Source of the DNA: Ralstonia pickettii DTP0602
GTDB lineage: Bacteria > Pseudomonadota > Gammaproteobacteria > Burkholderiales > Burkholderiaceae
Assembly: GCA_000471925.1 (NCBI GenBank)
Contig: CP006667.1
Coordinates: 806,001 to 870,000 of the forward strand
DNA: 64,000 bases
Direction of reading: 5' to 3'
The translations under genes were made by a program, and so were the position numbers. Position 1 is the stretch's first letter, and the number at the start of each line of letters is the position of its first letter. The notes beneath the pieces are model-generated. The model saw only the letters and a list, made by a program, of their open reading frames with translations. It was not told the origin of the DNA and did not search any database. This document shows, piece by piece, positions 9,755 to 19,936 of the stretch.

Positions 9755-10894
9755 ATGCGAACCGATTCCTATTCCCGATTACCCGGGGCCCAGGCCCGCA
9801 GCCGGCCGGCCACCCGCGCCGGCGCGGCCGGGGCAGCCGATAGCGCCACCAACGCCGCCGTCATCGAGGTGGACCATATCCGCCACGCCTTCGGCCGCCA
9901 AGCGGTGGTCAAGGGGCTGTCGTTCTCGGTGCCGCGGGGCAATATCGCCTGCCTGCTCGGGCCGAGCGGCTGCGGCAAGACCACGGTGCTGCGCGCCATT
10001 GCCGGCTTCGAACCGCTGCAGGACGGGTGCATCGTGCTGGACGGGCAGACGGTGTCCTCGTCCGGATTGATGCTGGCGCCGGAACAGCGCCGCATCGGCA
10101 TGGTGTTCCAGGACTATGCGTTGTTTCCGCACCTGGACGTGGCTGGCAACGTCGGCTTCGGGCTGACGCAGGCGAGCCGCGCCGAGCGCGCGGCGCGGGT
10201 CGACGAGGTGCTGCAGCTGGTCGGCCTCGCCGGCGCGGGCCCCAAGTATCCGCATGAGCTCTCTGGCGGCCAGCAGCAGCGCGTGGCGCTGGCGCGCGCC
10301 ATGGCGCCGCGGCCGGAGTTGCTGCTGCTCGACGAGCCGTTCTCCAACCTCGACGTCGACCTGCGCGAGCGCCTGAGCCTGGAGGTGCGCGCGATCCTGA
10401 AGGCGCAGGGCACCACCGCGATCCTGGTCACGCACGACCAGTACGAGGCCTTTGCCATGGCCGACGAGATCGGCGTGATGCACGACGGCGTGATCGAGCA
10501 GTGGGGCAGCGCGCACGACCTGTACCACCGGCCGACGTCGCGCTTTGTCGCGGGCTTTATCGGGCAGGGCGTGCTGATGCCGGGCCGCCTGCGCGCCGGC
10601 TCCGAGATCGACCTTGAGTTGGGCCTGCTGCGCCCCATTGCGCCGCTGGCGCTGCCCGAAGGCGCCGCCGTCGATGTGCTGGTGCGCCCGGACGACATCG
10701 TCCATGACGACGCCAGCCCGATGCGCGCCGAGGTGGTCCACAAGGCTTTCCGCGGTGCCGAGATTCTGTACACGCTGCGCCTGGCCAGCGGCGGCCGCGT
10801 GCTGGCGCTGGTGCCGTCACACCACAACCACGCGGTGGGAGAGCTGATCGGCATCCGCGTCGAGATTGAAGACGTGGTGGCGTTTGCCGCGTAG
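9755..10894 (+). CDS. fbpC: Ferric iron ABC transporter ATP-binding protein
   Basis: Cytoplasmic ATPase that powers Fe(III) uptake with FbpB. The 379 residues begin with an unusual Ala/Arg-rich tail of about 35 residues. The nucleotide-binding domain follows, with Walker [11 protein letters not shown]-loop [11 protein letters not shown], signature LSGGQQQR, Walker [13 protein letters not shown] and the H-loop LVTHDQYEA. The C-terminal 100 residues form the TOBE-type regulatory domain of the FbpC/PotA class. ATG 9755 was chosen because the longer in-frame extension runs back through fbpB and lacks an initiation signal. A TATAAT sits immediately upstream. Confidence 0.92.
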   Translation: MRTDSYSRLPGAQARSRPATRAGAAGAADSATNAAVIEVDHIRHAFGRQAVVKGLSFSVPRGNIACLLGPSGCGKTTVLRAIAGFEPLQDGCIVLDGQTVSSSGLMLAPEQRRIGMVFQDYALFPHLDVAGNVGFGLTQASRAERAARVDEVLQLVGLAGAGPKYPHELSGGQQQRVALARAMAPRPELLLLDEPFSNLDVDLRERLSLEVRAILKAQGTTAILVTHDQYEAFAMADEIGVMHDGVIEQWGSAHDLYHRPTSRFVAGFIGQGVLMPGRLRAGSEIDLELGLLRPIAPLALPEGAAVDVLVRPDDIVHDDASPMRAEVVHKAFRGAEILYTLRLASGGRVLALVPSHHNHAVGELIGIRVEIEDVVAFAA

Positions 10895-10925
10895 CAGGCA
10901 CGGGAGCCTTGGGGTGCCGATGGTC

Positions 10926-10931
10926 TACACT
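10926..10931 (+). promoter_or_regulatory. -10 box for rarA
   Basis: TACACT 33 bp upstream of the preferred rarA GTG start; predicts a short leader of about 26 bases. The -35 region is poor. Confidence 0.3.
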
Positions 10932-10963
10932 GTGGCGTTCTGCATTCACAAGGCTTGATTACC

Positions 10964-12328
10964 GTGGCGGACACGCTGTTTTCCGATACTCCCGACCGTT
11001 CCCGGCAACCGCTGGCCGAGCGCCTGCGCCCGCGCACCATCGACGAGGTGATCGGGCAGCAGCACTTGCTGGGTCCCGGCAAGCCGCTGCGCGTGGCGTT
11101 CGAGTCGGGCGAGCCACATTCGATGATTCTGTGGGGCCCGCCCGGCGTGGGCAAGACCACGCTGGCGCGGCTGATGGCCGATGCCTTCGACGCCGAGTTC
11201 ATCGCGCTGTCGGCGGTGCTGTCGGGCGTCAAGGACATCCGCGAGGCGGTCGAGCGCGCCGAGCAGTTCCGCGCACACGGCCGGCGCACGCTGGTGTTCG
11301 TCGACGAAGTCCACCGCTTCAACAAGAGCCAGCAGGACGCGTTCCTGCCGCATGTGGAAAGCGGGCTGTTCACCTTTATCGGCGCCACCACCGAGAACCC
11401 CTCGTTCGAGGTCAACGGCGCTTTGCTGTCGCGCGCGGCGGTCTACGTGCTCAAGAGCCTGGACGATGCCGAGCTGACCCAGCTCGCCACGCGTGCGAGC
11501 GAAGAGCTGGGCGGCCTGAGCTGGCAGGACGAAGCGCTGCAGCTGATCGTGGCCTCGGCCGATGGCGACGGGCGCAAGCTGCTGAACAATATCGAGATCG
11601 TGGCGCGCGCCGCGCGCACCGCCGGCGCCGCGCAGATCGATACCGCGCTGCTGGGCAGCGCGCTGTCGGAAAACCTGCGCCGCTTCGACAAGGGCGGCGA
11701 TGCCTTCTACGACCAGATCAGCGCACTGCACAAGTCCGTGCGCGGCTCCGACCCCGACGCCGCGCTGTACTGGTTTTGCCGCATGATCGACGGCGGCGCC
11801 GACGCGCGCTACCTGGCGCGGCGCATCGTGCGCATGGCGTGGGAAGACATCGGCCTGGCCGATCCCCGTGCCGCGCGCATCACGCTGGACGCGGCGGAAA
11901 CGTATGAGCGTCTCGGCTCCCCGGAAGGCGAACTGGCGCTGGCGCAGGCGCTGATCTACCTGGCGGTGGCGCCCAAGTCCAACGCCGGCTACAACGCCTA
12001 CAACGCGGCGCGCGCCTTTGTCGGCAAGGACAAGTCGCGCGCGGTGCCGGTGCACCTGCGCAATGCGCCGACCAAGCTGATGAAGGAACTCGGCTACGGC
12101 CACGCCTACCGCTATGCGCATGACGAGCCCGAAGCCTACGCCGCCGGCGAGCACTACTTTCCGGACGACCTGAAAGCCCAGGGCTGGTACCAGCCGGTGC
12201 CGCGAGGCCTGGAGGGCAAGATTGCCGAGAAGCTGCGCCACCTGCGCGAACTGGACGATGCCTGGCACCGCGAGCAGCGCGCCGCCAAGGCCAGGGACGG
12301 TGGCAAGGGCGGCAAGGCGGGCGAGTAG
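10964..12328 (+). CDS. rarA: Replication-associated recombination protein A (AAA+ ATPase)
   Basis: RarA/MgsA acts at stalled forks and DNA ends; it is related to clamp-loader subunits. The product is about 454 residues. It has Walker [10 protein letters not shown], Walker [11 protein letters not shown], sensor 1 [11 protein letters not shown] and the C-terminal RarA-specific helical domain ([29 protein letters not shown]). GTG 10964 was chosen because AAGG lies about 10 bases upstream; TTG at 10955 is in frame but too close to it. It lies directly upstream of serS, the normal neighbour in many proteobacteria. Confidence 0.95.
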   Translation: MADTLFSDTPDRSRQPLAERLRPRTIDEVIGQQHLLGPGKPLRVAFESGEPHSMILWGPPGVGKTTLARLMADAFDAEFIALSAVLSGVKDIREAVERAEQFRAHGRRTLVFVDEVHRFNKSQQDAFLPHVESGLFTFIGATTENPSFEVNGALLSRAAVYVLKSLDDAELTQLATRASEELGGLSWQDEALQLIVASADGDGRKLLNNIEIVARAARTAGAAQIDTALLGSALSENLRRFDKGGDAFYDQISALHKSVRGSDPDAALYWFCRMIDGGADARYLARRIVRMAWEDIGLADPRAARITLDAAETYERLGSPEGELALAQALIYLAVAPKSNAGYNAYNAARAFVGKDKSRAVPVHLRNAPTKLMKELGYGHAYRYAHDEPEAYAAGEHYFPDDLKAQGWYQPVPRGLEGKIAEKLRHLRELDDAWHREQRAAKARDGGKGGKAGE

Positions 12329-12339
12329 GCCCTGACTGA

Positions 12340-13749
<1,410 letters not shown>

Positions 13750-13768
13750 AAAATCCGTTGTCAGCCTC

Positions 13769-13798
13769 TTGCATCGGCCTGCAGGACATGGCTATAAT
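13769..13798 (+). promoter_or_regulatory. Promoter of tRNA-Ser
   Basis: TTGCAT (13769-13774) and TATAAT (13793-13798) are separated by 18 bp. The -10 box is 30 bp upstream of the mature tRNA 5' end, as expected for a precursor trimmed by RNase P. Confidence 0.7.
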
Positions 13799-13828
13799 CT
13801 TGGTTTCGCCACAAGGCAACAAGTTACC

Positions 13829-13918
<90 letters not shown>

Positions 13919-13930
13919 TTGATAAGAAGC

Positions 13931-13948
13931 TGCCCGGTTCGCCGGGCA
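13931..13948 (+). other. UUCG tetraloop hairpin in the tRNA 3' trailer
   Basis: TGCCCGG-TTCG-CCGGGCA is a perfect 7-bp stem with a very stable UUCG loop, 13 bases after the tRNA CCA end. There is no T-run, so it is more likely a processing or stability element than a terminator. Confidence 0.5.
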
Positions 13949-13974
13949 AGCAACAACCTGTAGTTACACTCGGA

Positions 13975-14013
13975 CCGACGCACTGTGAAAGCAGGCGTCG
14001 GTTTTGTTTTTTT
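13975..14013 (+). terminator. Rho-independent terminator after tRNA-Ser
   Basis: CCGACGC (13975-13981) pairs with GCGTCGG (13995-14001) and is followed by a run of T broken by one G (TTTTGTTTTTTT). Confidence 0.85.
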
Positions 14014-14119
14014 GCGGCCGGCAAAGCGCCGCAGCGCTCACCCCAACCGCGGGCGCGCAAGCGGCATGACGTAGTGCCGGTGCACTATCATGGCGATCCG
14101 CCATGCAGGATGCCGCACG

Positions 14120-15016
14120 ATGACACAGCCGCCCGCCAACAACCCCTTCGCACCGGTCTTCCACGGCGATCCCGCCGAGCTTCCAACCGACTCCGCCCTG
14201 ATCGCCGGCATGCCGTACCGCCACTACAAGGGTGGCGCCTATGCCGTATTCGGCATCGGCCGGCTCGAGGCCGACCTGGCGCCGGTGGTGGTCTATCGCG
14301 CGATGCGCGACCCGTCCTTGCTGTGGGTGCGCCGCGCCGATGTGTTCACCGAACCGGTTGCCACGCCGCAGGGCGAAGTGCCGCGCTTTGCGCCGGACTG
14401 GCCGGCTGCGCTGGCGTGCCTGCATTTCCTGCCGCGCAAGTCGGTGCTGGACGTGCTGGCGCTGCACGACACGCCGTACCGGCACTATCACGACCGCCGG
14501 CATATCCTTGAGATGTTCGATGCCGCCCACGCGCGCGGCATTGTGCTCGACCGCGCGCAGGCGCTGGCGGTGCTGTGCCATGACGCGGTCTATGTAGCCG
14601 GGTGCGAGCACAACGAGGCAGCGTCGGCCGCCCTGATCGAAACGGTGGCGCCCGACGTGGGCCGCGCCGTGCTGGACCGCGCCGCGCAGATCGTGCTCGA
14701 CACCCGCGCGCATACCGCCAGCATTGCCGAATCCGCGACCGTGCTCGACCTCGACCTGCTCAGGCTGGCCGCGGCGCCGGACGTGTTCGATGCGCATAGC
14801 CAGGACGTGTTCGCCGAGAACCGCGCGCTGCTGGCCGCGCGCACCGGCCTGCAAGGCGAGGCGCTGCAGGCCGAATTTCTGCGCCGCCGCGCCGCATTCC
14901 TGAACCAGCTGGCGCAGCGCCCGCAGCTCTTCCTGACCGATGACTTCGCCGATTGCGAGGCGCCGGCACGCGCCAATATCGCGCGCATCGTCAGCGCGGC
15001 CGGGGGCGTCCGATGA
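14120..15016 (+). CDS. DUF1653 domain fused to HD-like metal-dependent hydrolase
   Basis: Two parts are visible in this 298-residue protein. Residues about 30-85 match the small DUF1653 domain (YRHYKGGAYAVFGIGRLEAD, then VVVYRAMRDPSLLWVR). The C-terminal 180 residues resemble the predicted metal-dependent HD phosphohydrolases of the COG4339 type, with YHDRRHILEMF and the HD motif LAVLCHDAVY, where His/Asp would bind metal. Its substrate is unknown. ATG 14120 (MTQPP) follows AGGA at good spacing; an earlier ATG at 14090 is in frame. Its TGA overlaps the ATG of the PAP2 gene, so the two are translationally coupled. Confidence 0.75.
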   Translation: MTQPPANNPFAPVFHGDPAELPTDSALIAGMPYRHYKGGAYAVFGIGRLEADLAPVVVYRAMRDPSLLWVRRADVFTEPVATPQGEVPRFAPDWPAALACLHFLPRKSVLDVLALHDTPYRHYHDRRHILEMFDAAHARGIVLDRAQALAVLCHDAVYVAGCEHNEAASAALIETVAPDVGRAVLDRAAQIVLDTRAHTASIAESATVLDLDLLRLAAAPDVFDAHSQDVFAENRALLAARTGLQGEALQAEFLRRRAAFLNQLAQRPQLFLTDDFADCEAPARANIARIVSAAGGVR

Positions 15017-16137
15017 TTGACGTACCGGCGCGCGCGAGCGCTTTCGCTGACGCATGGCTGACGCCAGGCACGGCGCTCGGGCTGCTGGCGCTGTTCACGC
15101 TGGTCACGGTGTTGCTGCTGAGCCTGGTGCCGCTGCTGGTCGCGTTGCTGCGGCCGGTGGTGCGCCGGCTCGACCAGTGGCGCCTGTGGGGCGCCGGCGC
15201 TTTGTCGGGGCGGCCGCGGCGCACGCGGCTGACCAACCTCACGCTGCGCGTGCTGGAACGCGAGGTTGCGGAGTTGCTGGTGGTGGTGCTGGCCGGCGCC
15301 GCGCTGCTGGCCAGCGGCGGCGCGTTGTTCTGGCTCGCCGGTGCCGTGGCCGAAGGCGATGAGGTGGTGCATATCGATCAGATGGTGTTCGCGCAACTGC
15401 GCGCATGGCGCACCGACTGGCTCGATATCGCGATGGTCGCCGTGACCGAACTCGGCGGTGCGCGCATTTCCGTGACCGTGGGCGTGGCGGTGTTTGCCTG
15501 GCTTTGGTGGCGGCGTGCGTGGACCGCGGCGCTGTACTGGGCCGCCGCGCTGCTGGGCGCGCGTGCCTGCGTGATGGCGCTGAAGCTGGGCATGGCGCGC
15601 GTGCGCCCGGCCAGCATCTATACCGGGCTGGAGTCGTATTCCTTCCCTAGCGGCCATGCCACCAGCAGCATGGTGACATACGGCTTCCTGGCCTTCCTGA
15701 TGTGCCTGCGCCAGCCGTGGCGCGTGCGCATCCCGGTACTGGCGCTGACTGTGGTGGCGGTGGCGGCGATCGGGGTGTCACGGCTGTACCTGGGCATGCA
15801 CTGGCTGTCGGACGTGGCCGCTGGCTATGCGCTGGGACTGGCGTGGATCGCGCTGCTCGGCACCGCGTACCACACGCTGCACGTGCCGGCGCCGAAGGAG
15901 TCGGTGGCGCCGTGGCGGCTGGGCGTGGTGGCAGCGGCAGCGGTGGTGATCTCGGGCAGCTACGTGGCGTGGTTCAGGATGCCGGATACGCTGGAGCGCT
16001 ACCGCCAGGCAGAGTCAGCTACGCCAGCGGTGCTGGCGCTGCACCTTCCTGCCCATCCGGCAGGCGCGACACCAGCAGCTGGTCGATCTTGTGATGGTCG
16101 ATGTCCAGCACTTCGAAGCGATAGCCCGCCACGGTGA
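15013..16137 (+). CDS. PAP2-family membrane phosphatase
   Basis: An integral membrane protein of 374 residues with about six helices. It contains the three-part PAP2 acid phosphatase signature in order: KLGMARVRP, then SFPSGHATSS, then SRLYLGMHWLSD. The conserved Lys/Arg, His and Arg/His bind and cleave phosphate, typically in undecaprenyl pyrophosphate, phosphatidic acid or lipid A. The substrate here is not determined. The start codon overlaps the preceding stop (ATGA). The last 40 residues, past RYRQAES, are Pro/Ala-rich and overlap the 3' end of the convergent CorC-like gene by 119 bp. Confidence 0.88.
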   Translation: MIDVPARASAFADAWLTPGTALGLLALFTLVTVLLLSLVPLLVALLRPVVRRLDQWRLWGAGALSGRPRRTRLTNLTLRVLEREVAELLVVVLAGAALLASGGALFWLAGAVAEGDEVVHIDQMVFAQLRAWRTDWLDIAMVAVTELGGARISVTVGVAVFAWLWWRRAWTAALYWAAALLGARACVMALKLGMARVRPASIYTGLESYSFPSGHATSSMVTYGFLAFLMCLRQPWRVRIPVLALTVVAVAAIGVSRLYLGMHWLSDVAAGYALGLAWIALLGTAYHTLHVPAPKESVAPWRLGVVAAAAVVISGSYVAWFRMPDTLERYRQAESATPAVLALHLPAHPAGATPAAGRSCDGRCPALRSDSPPR

Positions 16138-17338
16138 TCGACTCCGATTTCTTCGGGATGCGCTTGAGCGCGTAGATTACCAGCCCGCCCGCGGTATCGA
16201 CATAGTCTTCGCCCGGCAGGGTGTCGAGCTCCAGCGCCTTTTTCAGGTCCACCAGCGGCGTCAGGCCGTCGACCAGCCATGAGCTGTCGTCGCGCCGCAC
16301 GATCTGCTCGTCTTCGTTGGAATAGAGGATGTCGCCCATCAGCGCGCCGACGATATCGTCCAGCGTGACGATGCCCACCACCAGCCCGTACTCGTTCATC
16401 ACCACGGCAAAGTTCTGGTGCATCTCGCGGAAGCGCGTCAGCGCCTCGGACAGGGTCAGCGTGTCGGGGATCACCAGCACGTTCTTGTCGTGGTGGCGGC
16501 CGATATTGTTGATCACGGTGGCGCTCTCGTCCGCCAGCAGCAACTGCAGGATGTCCTTGGAATCGATATAGCCCTGCACGTCGTCCAGGTCGTGCCCGCA
16601 CACCGGGTATTGCGCGTGCGGCTGGTTGACCAGCTTGCGGCGCACGCTGTCGGCGGGTTCGTCGAGACTCAGGTAGACCACGTCGTCGCGCGGCGTCATG
16701 ATCGCCGTAATGCTCTTGAACTCGAGCTCGAACACATTCTCGATCAGATGGAGTTCGTGCTTGTGCAGCACGCCCGCCTCGGCCCCGGCATCGACCATCG
16801 CGGCGATGTCCTCGGTGGTGATCTGGTCGACCGGCTTGGTCGGCAGTCGCAGTAGCCGCAGCGTGGCATCGGCGGCGGCGTTGAAGATCCACACCAGCGG
16901 CTTGAGCACGCGCAGCAGCGTCAGCATCGGGTCGATCACCGCCACCGCGCACCGCTCAGGGAAGGTCATGGCGATGCGCTTGGGGATCAGGTCGGCAAAC
17001 TGGATAAACAGCAGCGTCACGATCAGGAACGAGCCGATATTGGCCACGCGCTGGGCGTGGACCACCTGCATATAGGGCGACAGCGCTTCCAGCAGCAGGT
17101 CCGACACATGCTTCTCGCCCAGGATACCGGCGAGGATGGCCACGCTGTTGACGCCGATCTGCACGATGGTGAAGAAATTCCCGGGCTCTTCCTTGAGCAG
17201 CAGTACGCGCGTGGCGCGGCCATCGCCGCGCTCGGACAGGACTTGCAGCTTGGTGCGGCGTGCGGCGGTCAGCGCGATCTCGGAGACCGAGAAGAAGGCG
17301 CTGACTAGGACGAGGGCGAGCAGGGTCAGGATGAACAT
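16019..17338 (-). CDS. CorC/HlyC-type transporter with DUF21 and CBS domains
   Basis: A membrane protein of the HlyC/CorC (CNNM-like) family, associated with Mg2+/Co2+ efflux or membrane integrity. The 439 residues have an N-terminal DUF21 region with about four helices (residues 1-190, FFSVSEIALTAARRTKLQVL). A pair of CBS domains (about 205-330) follows, with a D-D-I-V-G motif near the second, and then a C-terminal CorC_HlyC domain (about 345-425, VDTAGGLVIYALKRIPK). ATG 17338 directly precedes the first helix. Paralogues have several names (YfjD, YtfL), so no symbol is given. It converges on the PAP2 gene with overlapping 3' ends. Confidence 0.88.
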   Translation of the reverse strand: MFILTLLALVLVSAFFSVSEIALTAARRTKLQVLSERGDGRATRVLLLKEEPGNFFTIVQIGVNSVAILAGILGEKHVSDLLLEALSPYMQVVHAQRVANIGSFLIVTLLFIQFADLIPKRIAMTFPERCAVAVIDPMLTLLRVLKPLVWIFNAAADATLRLLRLPTKPVDQITTEDIAAMVDAGAEAGVLHKHELHLIENVFELEFKSITAIMTPRDDVVYLSLDEPADSVRRKLVNQPHAQYPVCGHDLDDVQGYIDSKDILQLLLADESATVINNIGRHHDKNVLVIPDTLTLSEALTRFREMHQNFAVVMNEYGLVVGIVTLDDIVGALMGDILYSNEDEQIVRRDDSSWLVDGLTPLVDLKKALELDTLPGEDYVDTAGGLVIYALKRIPKKSESITVAGYRFEVLDIDHHKIDQLLVSRLPDGQEGAAPAPLA

Positions 17339-17397
17339 AGGATTGGCGCGTGCAAGCTGTACTTGCAGGCGGCTTGATGATGGTGCACGGCGCGCGG

Positions 17398-17433
17398 GGC
17401 TGTCAAATCGGCTGTCAGATCGGCTGTAAAGCG
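17398..17433. repeat. Three 12-bp tandem repeats at the LysR gene end
   Basis: Units GGCTGTCAAATC, GGCTGTCAGATC and GGCTGTAAAGCG lie head to tail across the stop codon (17415-17417) of the LysR-type regulator. Probably a slippage product. Confidence 0.6.
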
Positions 17434-18395
17434 CGGCTTCTGGTGCCGGCCGGTGCGTCAAAGCTGACGGCCGGCGCTTCCAGCCGCTGCGGCAGCGTCG
17501 CGGCCAGTTCCTGCGCGGCGAGGGCGAACTGCGTGCGCAGGTCGTCGGCCAGGCTGGAACCGGCGCGGTGGCTGGCGCGCAGCAGCTGGATCTCGAACGG
17601 CAGCACCGGCGTCACCTCGTGCAGCGCCACGCGCTCCGGGCTGGCGCTGAGCGCCGTGTACTGGTCCAGCAGCGTCATGCCCAGCCCGGCGTCGACCAAT
17701 GCCAGCGCCAGCGAGTAGGTCTGCACCTCCAGCGTCGAGCGCGGCTCCAGTGCGTGCCGCGCCAGGGTCTGGCGCACCAGCAGGCCGAGCGAGCTGTTGT
17801 CGTCATAGCCGATAAAGGGGCGTTCCATCAACCGCTGCATCGGCACTAGTTGGCGGCGACCGCCGGCGGGCAGCGGCTGGCCGCGCGGCACCGCCAGCAG
17901 CATGCGGCCGCTGGCCACCGGCTCGCTTGAAATCGCCTCATGGCGCGGCGGGGAAAAGGCAAAGCCCAGGTCGATCTGGTTGGCCAGCAGCGCGCCGACG
18001 ATCTCGTCGGTATGGTGGGTCAGCACCTGCACCTGGGTGTCGGGGTGGCGCGCGCAGAAGCGCCGCACCGCCGGCACCAGCAGCGGGTTGGCCAGGCTGG
18101 GCGTGGCGGCCACGCGCAGGCGCCCGGCGCCCTTGTGGCGCAGGCTCTCCGAGACGCGGCGCACGCGCTCGATCTCGCCATATAGCCTTTCGACATCGCC
18201 ATACAGCGCGGTCGCCTCCTGCGTGGCCTGCAGCCGGCCGCGCACGCGCTCGAACAGCCGGAAGCCGAGCGAGGCCTCGGCATGCTGCAGCACGCGCGTG
18301 ACCACCGGCTGCGACACATGCAGCAGGCGCGCGGCCTCGCTGACGGTGCCGGTCAGCATCACGGCGCGGAAGACTTCGATCTGGCGCAAGCGCAT
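17415..18395 (-). CDS. LysR-family transcriptional regulator
   Basis: A 326-residue DNA-binding regulator. The N-terminal helix-turn-helix (residues 1-60) reads MRLRQIEVFRAVMLTGTVSE with AARLLHVSQPVVTRVLQHAE as recognition helix region. A linker helix and a periplasmic-binding-like effector domain (about 90-300) follow. It is divergent from a D-amino-acid dehydrogenase gene with only 125 bp between the starts, the classical arrangement for a LysR protein controlling its neighbour. The inducer is probably an amino acid, by context only. The C-terminus ends in a stretch encoded by a 12-bp repeat. Confidence 0.9.
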   Translation of the reverse strand: MRLRQIEVFRAVMLTGTVSEAARLLHVSQPVVTRVLQHAEASLGFRLFERVRGRLQATQEATALYGDVERLYGEIERVRRVSESLRHKGAGRLRVAATPSLANPLLVPAVRRFCARHPDTQVQVLTHHTDEIVGALLANQIDLGFAFSPPRHEAISSEPVASGRMLLAVPRGQPLPAGGRRQLVPMQRLMERPFIGYDDNSSLGLLVRQTLARHALEPRSTLEVQTYSLALALVDAGLGMTLLDQYTALSASPERVALHEVTPVLPFEIQLLRASHRAGSSLADDLRTQFALAAQELAATLPQRLEAPAVSFDAPAGTRSRALQPI

Positions 18396-18404
18396 GGGTT
18401 TGAA

Positions 18405-18448
18405 GTGTCAGGAAAGGCCATCCATAGCCTGATGACATATTCTGACAC
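18405..18448. promoter_or_regulatory. Inverted repeat in the LysR / D-amino-acid dehydrogenase gap
   Basis: GTGTCAG (18405-18411) and CTGACAC (18442-18448) form a 7-bp inverted repeat with 30 bp between arms. The AT-rich centre (GACATATTC) includes T-N11-A spacings typical of LysR sites. A candidate binding region for the adjacent regulator. Confidence 0.35.
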
Positions 18449-18520
18449 GTATTCGCATTGGGCAAGCCGGCGCCGCTGCTCTACGCTCTGGCCCATCGGT
18501 TTCAATGCACAAGGATGGCA

Positions 18521-19819
18521 ATGCGGGTAGTGATCGTGGGCGCCGGGGTGGTCGGCATGACGACGGCGTGGCGCCTGGCCGAGGACGGCCATGAGGTGAC
18601 GGTGCTGGAGCGTCACAACGGGCCGGGCGAGGAGACCAGCTTTGCCAACGGCGGCCAGCTCAGCTACAGCTATGTGGCGCCGCTGGCGGGCCCGGGCGTG
18701 ATGTCCAAGGTGCCGGGCTGGCTGCTGCGGCGCGATTCGCCGATGCGCTTCCGCCCCGCGGCCGACCCGGCGCAGTGGCGCTGGCTGGCGGCCTTCATGG
18801 GCGCCTGCAACGCCGCCACCAGCGAGGCCACCACGCGCAAGCTGCTGCGGCTGGGGTTCTATTCGCGCGACCTGATGCAGGCTTTCGTCGAACAGCACCA
18901 ACATCGGCACCAGCACGACGGCGGCGGCGCCGGCTTCGATTTTGCGCGGCGCGGCAAGCTGGTGGTGCACCGGGATGCGGCTGCGTTCGCCTCGGCTTGC
19001 CGGCTGCTCGATTACCAGGCCAGCCTGGGCTGCGAGCAGCAGGCGCTGGACCGTGACGCCTGCGTGGCGCTGGAGCCCGCGCTGGCCGGCATCCGCGCCG
19101 ATATTGCGGGCGCCATCTACACGCCTAGCGAGGAAGTCGGCGACTGCCACCGCTTCTGCGTATCGCTGGCACGGTTGCTGCAAGACAGCGGCGCCCGGCC
19201 GGGCGTGTCGATGCGCTTCGGCACCAGCGTGCAGGGGCTGGTGCAACAGGGCGGCCGCGTCACCGGCGTGCACACCGACACCGGCGTGGTGCCGGCCGAC
19301 GTGGTCGTGGTGGCGGGCGGTATCGGCAGCGTGCCGCTGCTGCGGCCGCTGGGCGTGCGGCCGATGCTGTGGCCGCTCAAGGGCTACAGCATCACGGTGC
19401 CGATCGCCAGCGGCGCGCGCGCACCGCATATCAGCGTGACCGATTTCGCCAACAAGATCGTTTATGCCCGCATCGGCAATACACTGCGGGTGGCGGGCAT
19501 GGCCGACCTGGTGCGCGGCGGCACCCGCATCGACCCGGAGCGGGTCGGCACCCTGGTGGCGCAGACGCGCGCGCTCTTCGACGGCATCGTGCCCGACCTG
19601 CCGCTGGCGCAGCTGCAGCCCTGGGCCGGGCTGCGCCCGGCGACGCCCGACGGCCTGCCGCTGGTCGGGCCGTCGCGGGTGTCCGGCCTGTGGCTGAACC
19701 TTGGCCACGGCGCGCTGGGCTTTACGCTGGCCATGGGCAGTGCCGGCCTGCTGGCCGACCGGCTGGCTGGGCGGCGCCCCACCATCGACGCAGGGGATTT
19801 CGATGCCGCGCGCGCCTAG
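18521..19819 (+). CDS. D-amino-acid dehydrogenase (DadA-like FAD oxidoreductase)
   Basis: A membrane-associated flavoenzyme that oxidises D-amino acids to 2-oxo acids and ammonia, passing electrons to the respiratory chain. The 432 residues start MRVVIVGAGVVGMTTAWRLA, with the FAD dinucleotide-binding motif. They continue with the DadA-typical ETSFANGGQLSYSYVAPLA and end in a GLWLNLGHGALGFTLAMGSA segment that contacts FAD. ATG 18521 is six bases after AAGG; ATG 18515 is too close to it. The gene faces a LysR regulator and is followed by an amino-acid-binding protein gene, suggesting catabolism of imported amino acids. The exact substrate is unknown. Confidence 0.87.
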   Translation: MRVVIVGAGVVGMTTAWRLAEDGHEVTVLERHNGPGEETSFANGGQLSYSYVAPLAGPGVMSKVPGWLLRRDSPMRFRPAADPAQWRWLAAFMGACNAATSEATTRKLLRLGFYSRDLMQAFVEQHQHRHQHDGGGAGFDFARRGKLVVHRDAAAFASACRLLDYQASLGCEQQALDRDACVALEPALAGIRADIAGAIYTPSEEVGDCHRFCVSLARLLQDSGARPGVSMRFGTSVQGLVQQGGRVTGVHTDTGVVPADVVVVAGGIGSVPLLRPLGVRPMLWPLKGYSITVPIASGARAPHISVTDFANKIVYARIGNTLRVAGMADLVRGGTRIDPERVGTLVAQTRALFDGIVPDLPLAQLQPWAGLRPATPDGLPLVGPSRVSGLWLNLGHGALGFTLAMGSAGLLADRLAGRRPTIDAGDFDAARA

Positions 19820-19936
19820 CGCCGCCGGCATGCATCGGTTTTTGCAGTACCCGTGAGTTCGCAACTCATGACGCAGTAAGCGAAGCAGTCCACAAAACGA
19901 GCCTCAATGAACAAGCCCCACTACAAGGAGCGCGAC

